Below, piece by piece: positions 25,753 through 34,794 of a stretch of DNA of 64,000 bases. How positions within the stretch are numbered: the stretch's first letter is position 1; each line of letters begins with the position of its first letter. Location: contig CAYXEH010000006.1 in assembly GCA_964463915.1 (NCBI GenBank), forward strand, positions 1-64,000, given 5' to 3'. The notes below the pieces were generated by a model. It was not told where the DNA came from. It did no database searches and saw nothing but the letters and a program-made list of their open reading frames with translations. Both the position numbers and the translations under genes were made by a program. Origin of the DNA: PUPG01 sp964463915 (GTDB lineage: Bacteria > Bacteroidota > Bacteroidia > Bacteroidales > UBA7960).

Positions 25753-27861
25753 ATGGGCAAAGCAAAACATACAAAACTCAAAAAATCTCTCGGACTGTTT
25801 GACCTGTTTGCCATCAGTACCGGTGCCATGTTCAGTTCAGGGTTTTTCCTGCTTCCCGGGCTGGCATACGCCCAGGCAGGTCCTGCCGTTGTACTGGCCT
25901 ATTTACTGAGCGGACTGCTCATGTTACCGGCCATGTTCAGCATTGCCGAACTGGCCACTGCTCTGCCAAGGGCCGGAGGGTCCTACTATTTCATTGATCG
26001 CAGCCTGGGTCCCCTGGCCGGAAACCTCGGAGGATTTGGGGTATATACCTCGCTGGTGCTTAAAACCTCTTTCACCCTGGTAGGTATGGGAGCCTACAGC
26101 TGTCTGTTTCTTGATCTGCCTGTTAAGGTGGTTGCCCTGAGTCTGGCCATTGTATTTATGTTCCTTAACCTCTTTGGTGCAAAACATAGTTCCGGCCTGC
26201 AAAAAATTCTGGTGGTGACCCTTATTGTGATACTCGCCTTTTTTATGATCCAGGGATTCGTTTATATATTCGGAGACATGGGCACAACCCGGTTGCAGGA
26301 TACCTACACCCCTCTGCTTCCATACGGCCCGATGGGCCTGCTGACCACCATCGGGTTTGTCTTTATTTCCTATGCCGGGTTAACCAAGATCGAAAGTGTG
26401 GCAGAAGAAGTAAAGAACCCGGAAAGGAACATTCCACTGGGCATGATCCTTTCCCTGATGGCAACCATGGTTATCTACACCCTCGGCGTATTTGTTGTGG
26501 TTGCGGTCCTTGACCACACTGCGCTGGTAGAAGACATGACACCCATTGCCACAGCCGGCGATGCCTTTATGAGCTGGCTGCCCGGTGAATCCGGATTGCT
26601 CATCCTGGTGATTGCAGCATTTGCCGCTTTCGCCTCCACAGGAAATGCCGGCATCATGTCAGCCTCACGCTATCCCCTTGCCATGGCAAGGGACAGGCTG
26701 CTCCCACCGGCATTTGCAAGAATCAACCGCTTTTACACACCGGGAATATCCATCATAACCACCTCCGCCATTGTGGCTGTTTTTATCCTCCTATTCACCG
26801 CCTCTGAAATCGCCAAGATGGCAAGTACCGTCCACCTGGTTATCATGCTGCTGCTCAACGTGTCGGTCATTGTCATGCGCAAGAGCGAAATACCTTCATA
26901 CGACCCGGGGTTCAGGTCTCCGATGTTCCCTTATATCCAGTATTTCGGGATTGCCGTTTATGGTGTACTGATTATCTATATGGGAGCACTTCCCCTGGTA
27001 TTGGGTGCGGGAGTTTTTCTTCTCGCCCATTTATGGTACAGGTATTACGGCAGAAAAAACACGCGTCGGGAAGGGGCAATTTTTCACTGGTTCGCCAGGA
27101 TGGGAAAATACCAGGATCCCGGCCTTGAATGGGAGTTTATTGAACTGCTGAAGGAAAAAGGCCTTCGGGAGGATGACCCCTTTGATCATCTGATTATCGA
27201 AACCAATATCCTGATAAAGAACCGTTTATTTGACAATTTTGACAGACTCCTGACCCAGGTCTCAAAAAGCTTTTCAAGAGAGCTCGGACAGCAACCCGGA
27301 AGAATCGAAGCCGCCTTCCGGGAAAAATCTCCAATTGACCCAAGCCTGCTCTACCCGCAGGTATCTTTACTGCATGCTCAACTTGAGCAGATGCAAACAC
27401 CCAGGCTGAAAATTGTCCTGTCAAAAAAAGGAATCAAAAGGAGTGTGGAGAAGGGGGGCATACACTCAACCGACACGATCCATGTATTCTTTTTCCTGGT
27501 CAGCCCGGCCGGCGACCAACGCCAGCATTTGCGATTGCTGGTACGCATTTCCGATATCCTGGAAAGAGAGAACTTCGTGGAGAAAATGCTGGAATGCAGA
27601 GACGAACAACGTGTCAAAGAATATTTACTGCACCATGAGCGTTATATTTCCCTGGACCTGGTATCCGGCTCCCCGGCCGAAGCTTTTATCGGCCAGAACA
27701 CAGGGGAGCTTGATCTTCCCGCTGACACCCTGCCGGTATTGATAAGGAGGAAAACCAGGGTGTTTACACCCGATAGCCATACCACGTTAAAGGAAAACGA
27801 CTCCCTTACCATCATCGGCGATCCAAAAAGCATTGACCAACTGTACAAAAAATATAAATAG
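25753..27861 (+). CDS. APC-family amino acid transporter with C-terminal EIIA-like and TrkA-C-like domains
   Basis: A 702 aa protein. Residues about 1-430 form an APC transporter of about 12 helices (S-T-G-A-M-F-S-S-G-F-F-L-L-P-G near 22-36, E-V-K-N-P-E-R-N-I-P near 220-230). Residues about 440-625 resemble a PTS EIIA_Fru/Ntr domain, with a possible phospho-histidine in L-L-H-A-Q-L and D-x-I-H-V-F-F-F-L-V-S-P. The last 75 residues (I-G-Q-N-T-G-E-L-D-L-P to L-T-I-I-G-D) look like a TrkA-C ligand-binding domain. It probably imports an amino acid under control of the cytoplasmic domains. Its place between moaA and moaC is odd. Confidence 0.85.
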   Translation: MGKAKHTKLKKSLGLFDLFAISTGAMFSSGFFLLPGLAYAQAGPAVVLAYLLSGLLMLPAMFSIAELATALPRAGGSYYFIDRSLGPLAGNLGGFGVYTSLVLKTSFTLVGMGAYSCLFLDLPVKVVALSLAIVFMFLNLFGAKHSSGLQKILVVTLIVILAFFMIQGFVYIFGDMGTTRLQDTYTPLLPYGPMGLLTTIGFVFISYAGLTKIESVAEEVKNPERNIPLGMILSLMATMVIYTLGVFVVVAVLDHTALVEDMTPIATAGDAFMSWLPGESGLLILVIAAFAAFASTGNAGIMSASRYPLAMARDRLLPPAFARINRFYTPGISIITTSAIVAVFILLFTASEIAKMASTVHLVIMLLLNVSVIVMRKSEIPSYDPGFRSPMFPYIQYFGIAVYGVLIIYMGALPLVLGAGVFLLAHLWYRYYGRKNTRREGAIFHWFARMGKYQDPGLEWEFIELLKEKGLREDDPFDHLIIETNILIKNRLFDNFDRLLTQVSKSFSRELGQQPGRIEAAFREKSPIDPSLLYPQVSLLHAQLEQMQTPRLKIVLSKKGIKRSVEKGGIHSTDTIHVFFFLVSPAGDQRQHLRLLVRISDILERENFVEKMLECRDEQRVKEYLLHHERYISLDLVSGSPAEAFIGQNTGELDLPADTLPVLIRRKTRVFTPDSHTTLKENDSLTIIGDPKSIDQLYKKYK

Positions 27862-27863
27862 TC

Positions 27864-28322
27864 ATGTCCTCATTTTCTCATATTGACAAAGATGGAAAAG
27901 CAAACATGGTAGATGTCGGGAGCAAAGCCATACAGCAAAGAATGGCCACGGCATCCGGATTCATCACCCTGGAACCAGACACCATATCCCTTATTAAAGA
28001 AAACCAGATCAAGAAAGGCGATGTACTTACGGTGGCTGAGGTAGCCGGCATACAGGCAGCCAAACAAACATCCGCCCTGATACCGCTTTGCCACCCGCTC
28101 CAAATCACCAAAGCAGATGTGACCACAGAGATCGTTGACGAGGTGAACAACCAGGGCGTCAGGGTAAAGGCCCGGGTAAAATGCAACGGTCAAACCGGCG
28201 TGGAGATGGAAGCCCTCACTGCAGTCAGCACCGCCCTGCTTACCATATATGACATGTGCAAAGCCGTGGACAAACAAATGACACTCACAGATATCCGACT
28301 ACTTGAAAAAGAAAAAATCTGA
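27864..28322 (+). CDS. moaC: Cyclic pyranopterin monophosphate synthase MoaC
   Basis: A 152 aa enzyme that converts the MoaA product to cyclic pyranopterin monophosphate. Seen: M-V-D-V-G-S-K, K-K-G-D-V-L-T-V-A, the active-site L-I-P-L-C-H-P-L, and T-G-V-E-M-E-A-L-T-A-V with the catalytic lysine region K-A-V-D-K. It starts 2 bases after the transporter gene and is followed 4 bases later by the MOSC-MogA gene. Confidence 0.96.
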   Translation: MSSFSHIDKDGKANMVDVGSKAIQQRMATASGFITLEPDTISLIKENQIKKGDVLTVAEVAGIQAAKQTSALIPLCHPLQITKADVTTEIVDEVNNQGVRVKARVKCNGQTGVEMEALTAVSTALLTIYDMCKAVDKQMTLTDIRLLEKEKI

Positions 28323-28326
28323 ATTT

Positions 28327-29256
28327 ATGGAACTGAAAATAATATCCGTTAATACCTCAAAGGAGAAAGGAACCATTAAAGAACCCGTGGAGGAAATTAC
28401 GCTGAACCATCATGGCATAATGGATGACGCACACTCAGGCCCCTGGCACCGACAGGTAAGTTTGCTCGGCAAGGAAAGTGTGGACCGTTTCTCCAGTCAG
28501 GCTGGCAGGCCCATTGCCCCGGGAGAATTTGCAGAGAACATTACCACTGAGGGCGTGGAACTGGTAAAAACTTCACCACTGGATCGGTTCTCGGGAGAGA
28601 ACGTAGAGCTGGAAGTTACCCAGATCGGAAAATCCTGCCACGGTTCTGCTTGCGCCATCTTCCGGGAAGTAGGCAGTTGTGTCATGCCAAAAGAAGGCAT
28701 CTTTGCCAGGGTGATTCGTCAGGGATCATTAAAACCTGGGGATGTGCTGACCTATCAGCCGAGACGGTTCCGTTTTCAGGTGGTTACCCTGAGCGACAGG
28801 GCCAGCAAAGGAGAATATGCGGATCGCAGCGGCCCCCGCATTGTTGAGATTCTCAATGAGTACTATAAAGGGCAACCCCGCGATATTGAGGTTGACCACA
28901 CCATTATCCCGGATGATGCCTCGAGCCTGAGCGTCCTGATTGAAAAAACCACTTATGATGAGGTGGATGTGATCATCACCACTGGTGGCACAGGTATCGG
29001 ATCACGGGATGTTACCGTGGAAACGGTCCGCCCCATGCTCGACAAGGAGATTCCCGGAATCATGGAAATGATACGGGTAAGATACGGAAAAGACAAGCCA
29101 AATGCTTTGCTTAGCCGTGGTGTAGCCGGACTTATCGGGGAAACGTTAATCTATACCCTGCCCGGGAGCGTTAAGGCGGTGAATGAGTATATGGAAGAGA
29201 TTCTGAAAACCCTGGAGCATCTGATTTATATGCGCCACGGGTTGGACGCCCATTAA
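28327..29256 (+). CDS. MOSC domain fused to MogA/MoaB-type molybdopterin adenylyltransferase
   Basis: About 309 aa from the ATG at 28327, four bases after the moaC stop. Residues about 1-145 form a MOSC domain (H-S-G-P-W-H-R-Q-V-S, P-G-E-F-A-E-N-I-T and the conserved cysteine in K-S-C-H-G), a fold that handles sulfur-carrying cofactors. Residues about 150-309 are a MoaB/MogA domain (V-T-L-S-D-R-A-S-K-G, T-T-G-G-T-G-I-G-S-R-D-V-T) that adenylylates molybdopterin before MoeA acts. Fusion of the two gives one protein for cofactor activation and a sulfur-linked step. Last gene of the operon. Confidence 0.92.
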   Translation: MELKIISVNTSKEKGTIKEPVEEITLNHHGIMDDAHSGPWHRQVSLLGKESVDRFSSQAGRPIAPGEFAENITTEGVELVKTSPLDRFSGENVELEVTQIGKSCHGSACAIFREVGSCVMPKEGIFARVIRQGSLKPGDVLTYQPRRFRFQVVTLSDRASKGEYADRSGPRIVEILNEYYKGQPRDIEVDHTIIPDDASSLSVLIEKTTYDEVDVIITTGGTGIGSRDVTVETVRPMLDKEIPGIMEMIRVRYGKDKPNALLSRGVAGLIGETLIYTLPGSVKAVNEYMEEILKTLEHLIYMRHGLDAH

Positions 29257-29271
29257 GCGGAAAAGCGAAAA

Positions 29272-30486
29272 CTATTTGGGGACCAAAACCCCATCCTCAT
29301 ATTTTACCACAAAAGCATCACTGACTCCATTTGCCCACAACTCACGCATATGGATGATAGCTACCGCTAACTTATCAAAGTTACCCGAGATATACTTATA
29401 CCATCCGTCTATGTGATATTTCTGAAGCTGGTCGTTGATGCCAAGGTAATCACTGGCCTCCTCAATACTCAGATTCTTTTTATGTGCCATCACCTGAACG
29501 GAATAGAAAGTCTCAGGTGTTTGCTCCGCTTCTTTTTCATTCTCGTCCATCCGCCGTTCAAGGTCATCCACAGTTTCCAACAGCGCTTCATAATGACGCA
29601 GTAACTCGACCTGCTCCTGTGTAAGCTCACCTATTTCATCTGTTATAAGCTTCATATGCTGGTCATGTTCATCCCCGACTGCTGAGAGATCATCTTCTAC
29701 AGTATCCATGCGTGAAGCGAGCTGATTCATCCTGTCCACATCCCCCGGATACATCGCATCCTCAATGGGGGCCCAGTCTTTTGAGTTGGTATTATTTCCG
29801 AGCCTGAAAGTAAGACCAACACTGGTATAATTATACATGTCTTTCCTGCTTCCTGTAACCACCCTTGCATCCAGTTCATCGGTCATGGCATATTGAAACG
29901 ATGACTTCACTCCGATATCAATCCTTTCAGAGACCTTGAAATTAACTCCCATTCCAAATGGGATGACCCAGGAGCCTTCCGTCTGGCCTTCCAGGGATTC
30001 ATCGTAAGGGTACCTGAGTACATTGCCGGTTTGCAGCTCCATTAACTTCGATTCAAACGAAATTGCGCCTAACCCTGTAAACCCATAGATATTCATCCAG
30101 CGGTTTGTGCTGCTCCGGGGTGCCAGTAACCCATTCAGGCTAACGTTGGCTGTGAGGGAAGCATGCATCATTATATTGTCAAATTTCCTGTTATCCTCCG
30201 TATTCAAACCAGTCATCTCTCCATAAAGGAAATTTGTCTGAAGCGTAAGTACGGGTGATGCATGGTAATTAAGAAACAGGCCGGCTCCGTAACCCTCTTC
30301 GCCGGATGCCGGCAGAAAGTTCTCTTCCTTCACATCGGTGAACGGGATCAGTAATCCCCCGCTCAAACCAAAAGAGAAACGGTTATAGTCATCGGGGATC
30401 TCCGGGGCTTCCGCCGCACCAAAGGCCGGTACGGACAGTAATCCAAACAAAAGCAAAAAGGCCAGGCAATTTGTTGTTCGTTTCAT
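29272..30486 (-). CDS. Outer-membrane beta-barrel protein with coiled coil and SPOR-like C-terminus
   Basis: About 404 aa from the ATG at 30486, which gives a clean signal peptide (cleavage after about A-F-G-A). Residues about 30-235 alternate like an OmpA/OprF-type barrel (G-L-S-G-G-L-L-I-P-F, Y-G-A-G-L-F-L-N-Y). Then come a coiled coil of about 70 residues (V-D-R-M-N-Q-L-A-S-R-M to L-E-R-R-M) and a C-terminal domain (F-Y-S-V-Q-V-M-A to A-F-V-V-K-Y) with the outline of SPOR, which binds denuded glycan strands. A role in outer-membrane anchoring is inferred; no gene name fits. Confidence 0.75.
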   Translation of the reverse strand: MKRTTNCLAFLLLFGLLSVPAFGAAEAPEIPDDYNRFSFGLSGGLLIPFTDVKEENFLPASGEEGYGAGLFLNYHASPVLTLQTNFLYGEMTGLNTEDNRKFDNIMMHASLTANVSLNGLLAPRSSTNRWMNIYGFTGLGAISFESKLMELQTGNVLRYPYDESLEGQTEGSWVIPFGMGVNFKVSERIDIGVKSSFQYAMTDELDARVVTGSRKDMYNYTSVGLTFRLGNNTNSKDWAPIEDAMYPGDVDRMNQLASRMDTVEDDLSAVGDEHDQHMKLITDEIGELTQEQVELLRHYEALLETVDDLERRMDENEKEAEQTPETFYSVQVMAHKKNLSIEEASDYLGINDQLQKYHIDGWYKYISGNFDKLAVAIIHMRELWANGVSDAFVVKYEDGVLVPK

Positions 30487-30609
30487 AATAATCAGTAAAA
30501 TATATGCTACACCAATTCTATTTATTAGTATTATACTGATAATTAAACAAAAGGTTACAGAAAGCAAAGTTTCCCGGCAATGAGCCTTGTCAGAACAAGT
30601 CTGAAATTA

Positions 30610-32280
30610 TCAGAACAACCCTGAAATATTCCCGTCTTTATCGATGTCGATATTCTCAGCCGATGGCTGTGAGGGAAGACCCGGCATACGCATAATGGTA
30701 CCTGCAATGGGCACAAGGAACCCGGCACCGGATGCCACTTCAAACTCCCGGATCTTGACAGTAAAACCTTTCGGTCGTCCAATCTTATAGGGGTCGTCAG
30801 AAAGAGATTTTTGTGTCTTGGCCACACAAACGGGAAGTTTGTCCAGGCCGATTCGCTCAAACTGGGCGATCTGGGATTTGGCTTTTACCGTATATTCCAC
30901 ATGATCGGCTCCGTAGAGTTTGGTAGCAATGGTGTGTAGTTTTTTCTCAATGCTCCAGTTAAAATCATACAGGGGTTCAAAGCAGGTAGTGCAACTATCG
31001 GCTGCTTCCTTTACCAGTTTTGCCAGCTCCAGTGATCCTTCTCCCCCTTTTTCCCATCCTTCATAAATGGCCACCCGAATGCCCAGTTCTTCACACCGCT
31101 TTTTCACAATGGCGATTTCCTCATCCGTATCGGTATAGAATTTATTGATGGCCACCACCGGCTTCAGGTTAAAATGCTGAATATTCTCTATGTGTTTTTC
31201 GAGATTTTCCAGTCCTTTGGTAACGGCTTCCGGATTGGGTTCTTTCAATGCCGGTAACCTGACCCCGCCATGATACTTCAGGGCCCGAATGGTAGCAACG
31301 ATTACTGAAGCATTCGGAGTCAATCCGCCATACTGGGATTTAATATCCAGGAATTTCTCCGCTCCCAGTTCTGAAGCAAAACCAGCCTCTGTGACAACAT
31401 AATCAGATAAGGACAAGCCCATTTTGGTGGCAATGAGGGTATTGGTCCCCTGGGCAATGTTCGCAAAGGGTCCGCCGTGTACAATCGCAGGATTGCCTTC
31501 GATACTCTGCACCAGGTTGGGCATGATGGCATATTTCATCAGGGCAGCCATGGCACCCTCGGCTTTGAACTCCCTGGCATACACTGGTTCATCATCATAG
31601 GTAAAGCCCACCAGAATATTTCCAAACTTTTCCTTCAGGTCTTCCAGGTCTGTGGCCAGGCACAATGCGGCCATCACCTCTGATGCCGCCGTAATGTCAA
31701 AGCCCGTTTCGCGTGGGATGCCTTGCTTTCTGCCCCCAAGACCGATAATAATGTTACGCAGGGCTCTTTCATTCATATCAATTACCCGCTTCCAGATTAT
31801 TTTTCGCGGGTCCAGGCTCAAAAAGTTATTCTTGCTTTGCAGATGATTATCGACAAGGCCGGCAAGAAGATTATGCGTTTTTTCCACCGCCGCCAGGTCT
31901 CCGGTGAAATGCAGGTTGATGTCTTCCATGGGAAGCACCTGGGCACGGCCCCCACCGGCAGCACCCCCTTTGATCCCGAATACGGGACCCAGCGAAGGCT
32001 CCCGGATTACCACGGTAGATTTTACCCCGAGCTTGTTCAATCCTTCAGAAAGACCAATGGAGGTCGTGGTTTTTCCCTCCCCCGCAGGTGTGGGAGTGAT
32101 GGCAGTGACCAGCACCAATTTCTTGTTGGAAGCAGCTTTTTCATCAATCAGTTTCAGGGGCAATTTGGCCATGTATCTTCCAATTTGATAAAGGTCGGCC
32201 TCCTCCACACCCAGCTTGGCCGCCACTTCTGTAATGGGGCGCATCTTAGTCTCCCGGGCAATGTCAAGATCGGTTTTCAT
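30610..32280 (-). CDS. fhs: Formate-tetrahydrofolate ligase
   Basis: A 556 aa enzyme (formate + THF + ATP to 10-formyl-THF). Seen: T-P-A-G-E-G-K-T-T at about 62-70 (P-loop), E-P-S-L-G-P-V-F-G, T-G-D-L-A-A-V-E-K, H-G-G-P-F-A-N-I-A-Q-G and V-A-I-N-K-F. Full length and intact. It supplies one-carbon units for purines and fMet, and can run in reverse in fermenters. It is divergent from the M1 aminopeptidase. Confidence 0.97.
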   Translation of the reverse strand: MKTDLDIARETKMRPITEVAAKLGVEEADLYQIGRYMAKLPLKLIDEKAASNKKLVLVTAITPTPAGEGKTTTSIGLSEGLNKLGVKSTVVIREPSLGPVFGIKGGAAGGGRAQVLPMEDINLHFTGDLAAVEKTHNLLAGLVDNHLQSKNNFLSLDPRKIIWKRVIDMNERALRNIIIGLGGRKQGIPRETGFDITAASEVMAALCLATDLEDLKEKFGNILVGFTYDDEPVYAREFKAEGAMAALMKYAIMPNLVQSIEGNPAIVHGGPFANIAQGTNTLIATKMGLSLSDYVVTEAGFASELGAEKFLDIKSQYGGLTPNASVIVATIRALKYHGGVRLPALKEPNPEAVTKGLENLEKHIENIQHFNLKPVVAINKFYTDTDEEIAIVKKRCEELGIRVAIYEGWEKGGEGSLELAKLVKEAADSCTTCFEPLYDFNWSIEKKLHTIATKLYGADHVEYTVKAKSQIAQFERIGLDKLPVCVAKTQKSLSDDPYKIGRPKGFTVKIREFEVASGAGFLVPIAGTIMRMPGLPSQPSAENIDIDKDGNISGLF

Positions 32281-32342
32281 AGTCGTCCGTATTTAAGTTA
32301 AATAAATATACTGTTAAAATAGACAATTTTCTTGTTAAATAA

Positions 32343-32378
32343 ACCCGGGATGGATTCATTTTGTTTTATGTCCCGGGT
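32343..32378. repeat. Inverted repeat in the fhs-aminopeptidase divergent region
   Basis: ACCCGGGA and TCCCGGGT are perfect inverted 8-mers separated by 20 AT-rich bases (32343-32350 and 32371-32378). It lies between two divergent starts, so an operator or a weak hairpin are both possible. Confidence 0.45.
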
Positions 32379-32486
32379 ATAATTCTTTGTATAATCGTTC
32401 TGATGTTCTGCCCATTTGCCCGCCTAAACATTATCCGGCAGACAAATTTCTCTGTATATTCGTGCAGACCAATCTTATCCCATCCC

Positions 32487-34793
32487 ATGCAAATTAATAT
32501 TCCCCGGGCACTTCTTACCCTTGCAATGGCCCTATTGTGCACAGCCTGTCAACATAACCAAAACCCTGTCCCTGAGGAAGGAGTCAGCAAAACGCTTGCC
32601 CGCCAAAGGAATGAACAGATTTCACATCCGGCCTATGAGCTTTCTTTTGACATCCCGGCCCAAAAAGCCCGACCGCTTACCGGCACGACCACCATTACTT
32701 TTACCCATGAAGAACCCCCCAAAGATGTCATCCTGGATTTTGACGGTGGCAGTGACCATATTCACCAGGTAGAGATTAACGGTGAAACGGCCGGTTACGA
32801 GGTACAAAATGGCCACCTGTTACTACCCCGGTCAACCATCCGGCAGGGACAAAACAAGGTGTTTGTGGAATTCACAGCTGGCGACCAGGCCATGAACCGT
32901 TCAGAGGAGTTTTTATACACCCTGGTAGTTCCTGATCGTGCCTCAACTGTGTTTCCGTGTTTCGATCAGCCTGACCTCAAGGCGGCTTTTTCGCTGAAAC
33001 TGGAATTGCCTGAAACCTGGACGGCCGTCGCCAACGGCACACTGACCCGGCAAGAAAAGCAAAACGGACGCCGGATCATGTTTTTTTCGCCGGATCAGCC
33101 CATATCAACCTATCTATTCGCTTTTGCAGCCGGAGTTTTTCAAAGAGAATCCATGACAAGGGAACACCGGACCATCACCATTTTTCACCGGGAAGAAAGA
33201 GATGACCGTTTACAAACCAATCTTGATGACATTTTTGAGCTCCATTTCAGCTCCCTGGACTGGCTGGAGAACTACACAGACATCCCTTATCCTTTTGCCA
33301 AATTTGAGATGGTACTGTTACCGGGGTTTCAGTACAGCGGCATGGAACACCCGGGTGCCATATGGTATCGTGACAACAGGCTGTTACTTGACAAAGAGCC
33401 GGCCGTAACGGAGGAATTGTCAAGGGCGGCTTTGATCGCCCATGAAACAGCCCATATGTGGTTTGGCAACCTGGTTACCATGGAATGGTTCGATGATGTG
33501 TGGCTGAAAGAAGTTTTTGCGGGTTTCATGGCCGACAAGATCACCCATCCGCAATATCCGGAAATTAACCATGAACTCGAATTTTACCTGACCCATTATC
33601 CCAGGGCCCTTGCAGTAGACCGCAGCCGGGGCACCCACCCCATCAAACAGGAACTGGAGAACCTGAAACTGGCGGGCACCCTTTACGGGGCCATTATTTA
33701 TAACAAGGCACCCATTGTATTCCGGAACCTGGAAGAAGTAATGGGGGAAGAAAATTTTCACCGGGCGGTAAAAGACTACCTCCGCACCTATGCCCTGAAC
33801 AATGCAGACTGGGATGAGCTGGCGGAAATCTTTGACCGTCACAGCGAGCAGGATCTTAAACAATGGAGTGAACGATGGATTTATGGAACAGGGATGCCGG
33901 AGATATCCACGGAAGGGATGGATGAGGAAACCGCCAGGGCAGCCCGTTACCTTAGGATGCACGAAAATTTTTTGGACGGAGTGGGAGATGTCTACGCATA
34001 TTATAAGGCACTAACTTCACAAATCGGACGAGAAGAAAATCACAGGATTGCCACTTACCTCCTTGGCAATCTTGATGAAGTTTTCTGGCGGTTTTTTAAC
34101 CAGGATGACAGGATACGTCACGCAGAGGAACTGGAGAATTTGCTATGGGATAAAGTGTTGCAAAGCCCGGCCTCTGACAAAAATACCTATCTCAGGCATT
34201 ATGCCTCCATGGTTCTGACCAGGGAAGGCACAGACAGGCTTGTGAACCTCCTGGAAGGATCCCTGGAAATAACCGGACATTCATTATCAGAAGAAAGACG
34301 ATTTGACCTTATTGTAGCCCTGAAGCTGAGAGACCATCCGGAGGCATCACGGCTGTTGCAGCAGCTGAAAGGAGATACCAGCAATCCGGACCGCCAAAGA
34401 CGAATTGCTTTCGTTCAACCAGCGCTTTCCTCTGACCCTTCTGTGCGGGAAGCATTCTTTCATGGGCTCACTGACCCGGCCGGACGCAGGCCTGAACCCT
34501 GGGCGCTTGAGGGGCTGGGTTACTTTCACCACCCCCTGAGGCATGCACATAGCAGGGCGTTTATCTCTCCAAGCCTTGAGTTGCTTGAGGAGGTGCAGAA
34601 AACAGGAGACATCTTTTTCCCCTTGCGCTGGCTTGAGGCCACATTCAACGGCTATGGCTGCCAGGAGAGTGTTACAGCTACCCGGGAGTTTCTTGAACAA
34701 CATGACGGATTGCATCCAAATCTTCGACTGAAAACCCTTCAGGCCGCAGACCTGATGTTCAGGGCGGCTTCCCGAAACCAGGCACAGCACTGA
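32487..34793 (+). CDS. M1 family aminopeptidase (lipoprotein)
   Basis: About 768 aa from the ATG at 32487, chosen because it starts a lipoprotein signal (A-L-L-C-T-A-C near 13-19); the longer reading upstream has no such support. The peptidase domain has the substrate-binding G-G/A-M-E-H-P-G-A (the GxMEN equivalent, here G-M-E-H-P), the zinc motif H-E-T-A-H-M-W-F-G-N and the third ligand Glu in K-E-V-F-A-G-F about 20 residues later. It would trim N-terminal residues from peptides at the cell surface or in the periplasm. The usual N of GAMEN is replaced by H, as in several relatives. Confidence 0.92.
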   Translation: MQINIPRALLTLAMALLCTACQHNQNPVPEEGVSKTLARQRNEQISHPAYELSFDIPAQKARPLTGTTTITFTHEEPPKDVILDFDGGSDHIHQVEINGETAGYEVQNGHLLLPRSTIRQGQNKVFVEFTAGDQAMNRSEEFLYTLVVPDRASTVFPCFDQPDLKAAFSLKLELPETWTAVANGTLTRQEKQNGRRIMFFSPDQPISTYLFAFAAGVFQRESMTREHRTITIFHREERDDRLQTNLDDIFELHFSSLDWLENYTDIPYPFAKFEMVLLPGFQYSGMEHPGAIWYRDNRLLLDKEPAVTEELSRAALIAHETAHMWFGNLVTMEWFDDVWLKEVFAGFMADKITHPQYPEINHELEFYLTHYPRALAVDRSRGTHPIKQELENLKLAGTLYGAIIYNKAPIVFRNLEEVMGEENFHRAVKDYLRTYALNNADWDELAEIFDRHSEQDLKQWSERWIYGTGMPEISTEGMDEETARAARYLRMHENFLDGVGDVYAYYKALTSQIGREENHRIATYLLGNLDEVFWRFFNQDDRIRHAEELENLLWDKVLQSPASDKNTYLRHYASMVLTREGTDRLVNLLEGSLEITGHSLSEERRFDLIVALKLRDHPEASRLLQQLKGDTSNPDRQRRIAFVQPALSSDPSVREAFFHGLTDPAGRRPEPWALEGLGYFHHPLRHAHSRAFISPSLELLEEVQKTGDIFFPLRWLEATFNGYGCQESVTATREFLEQHDGLHPNLRLKTLQAADLMFRAASRNQAQH

Positions 34794-34794
34794 C

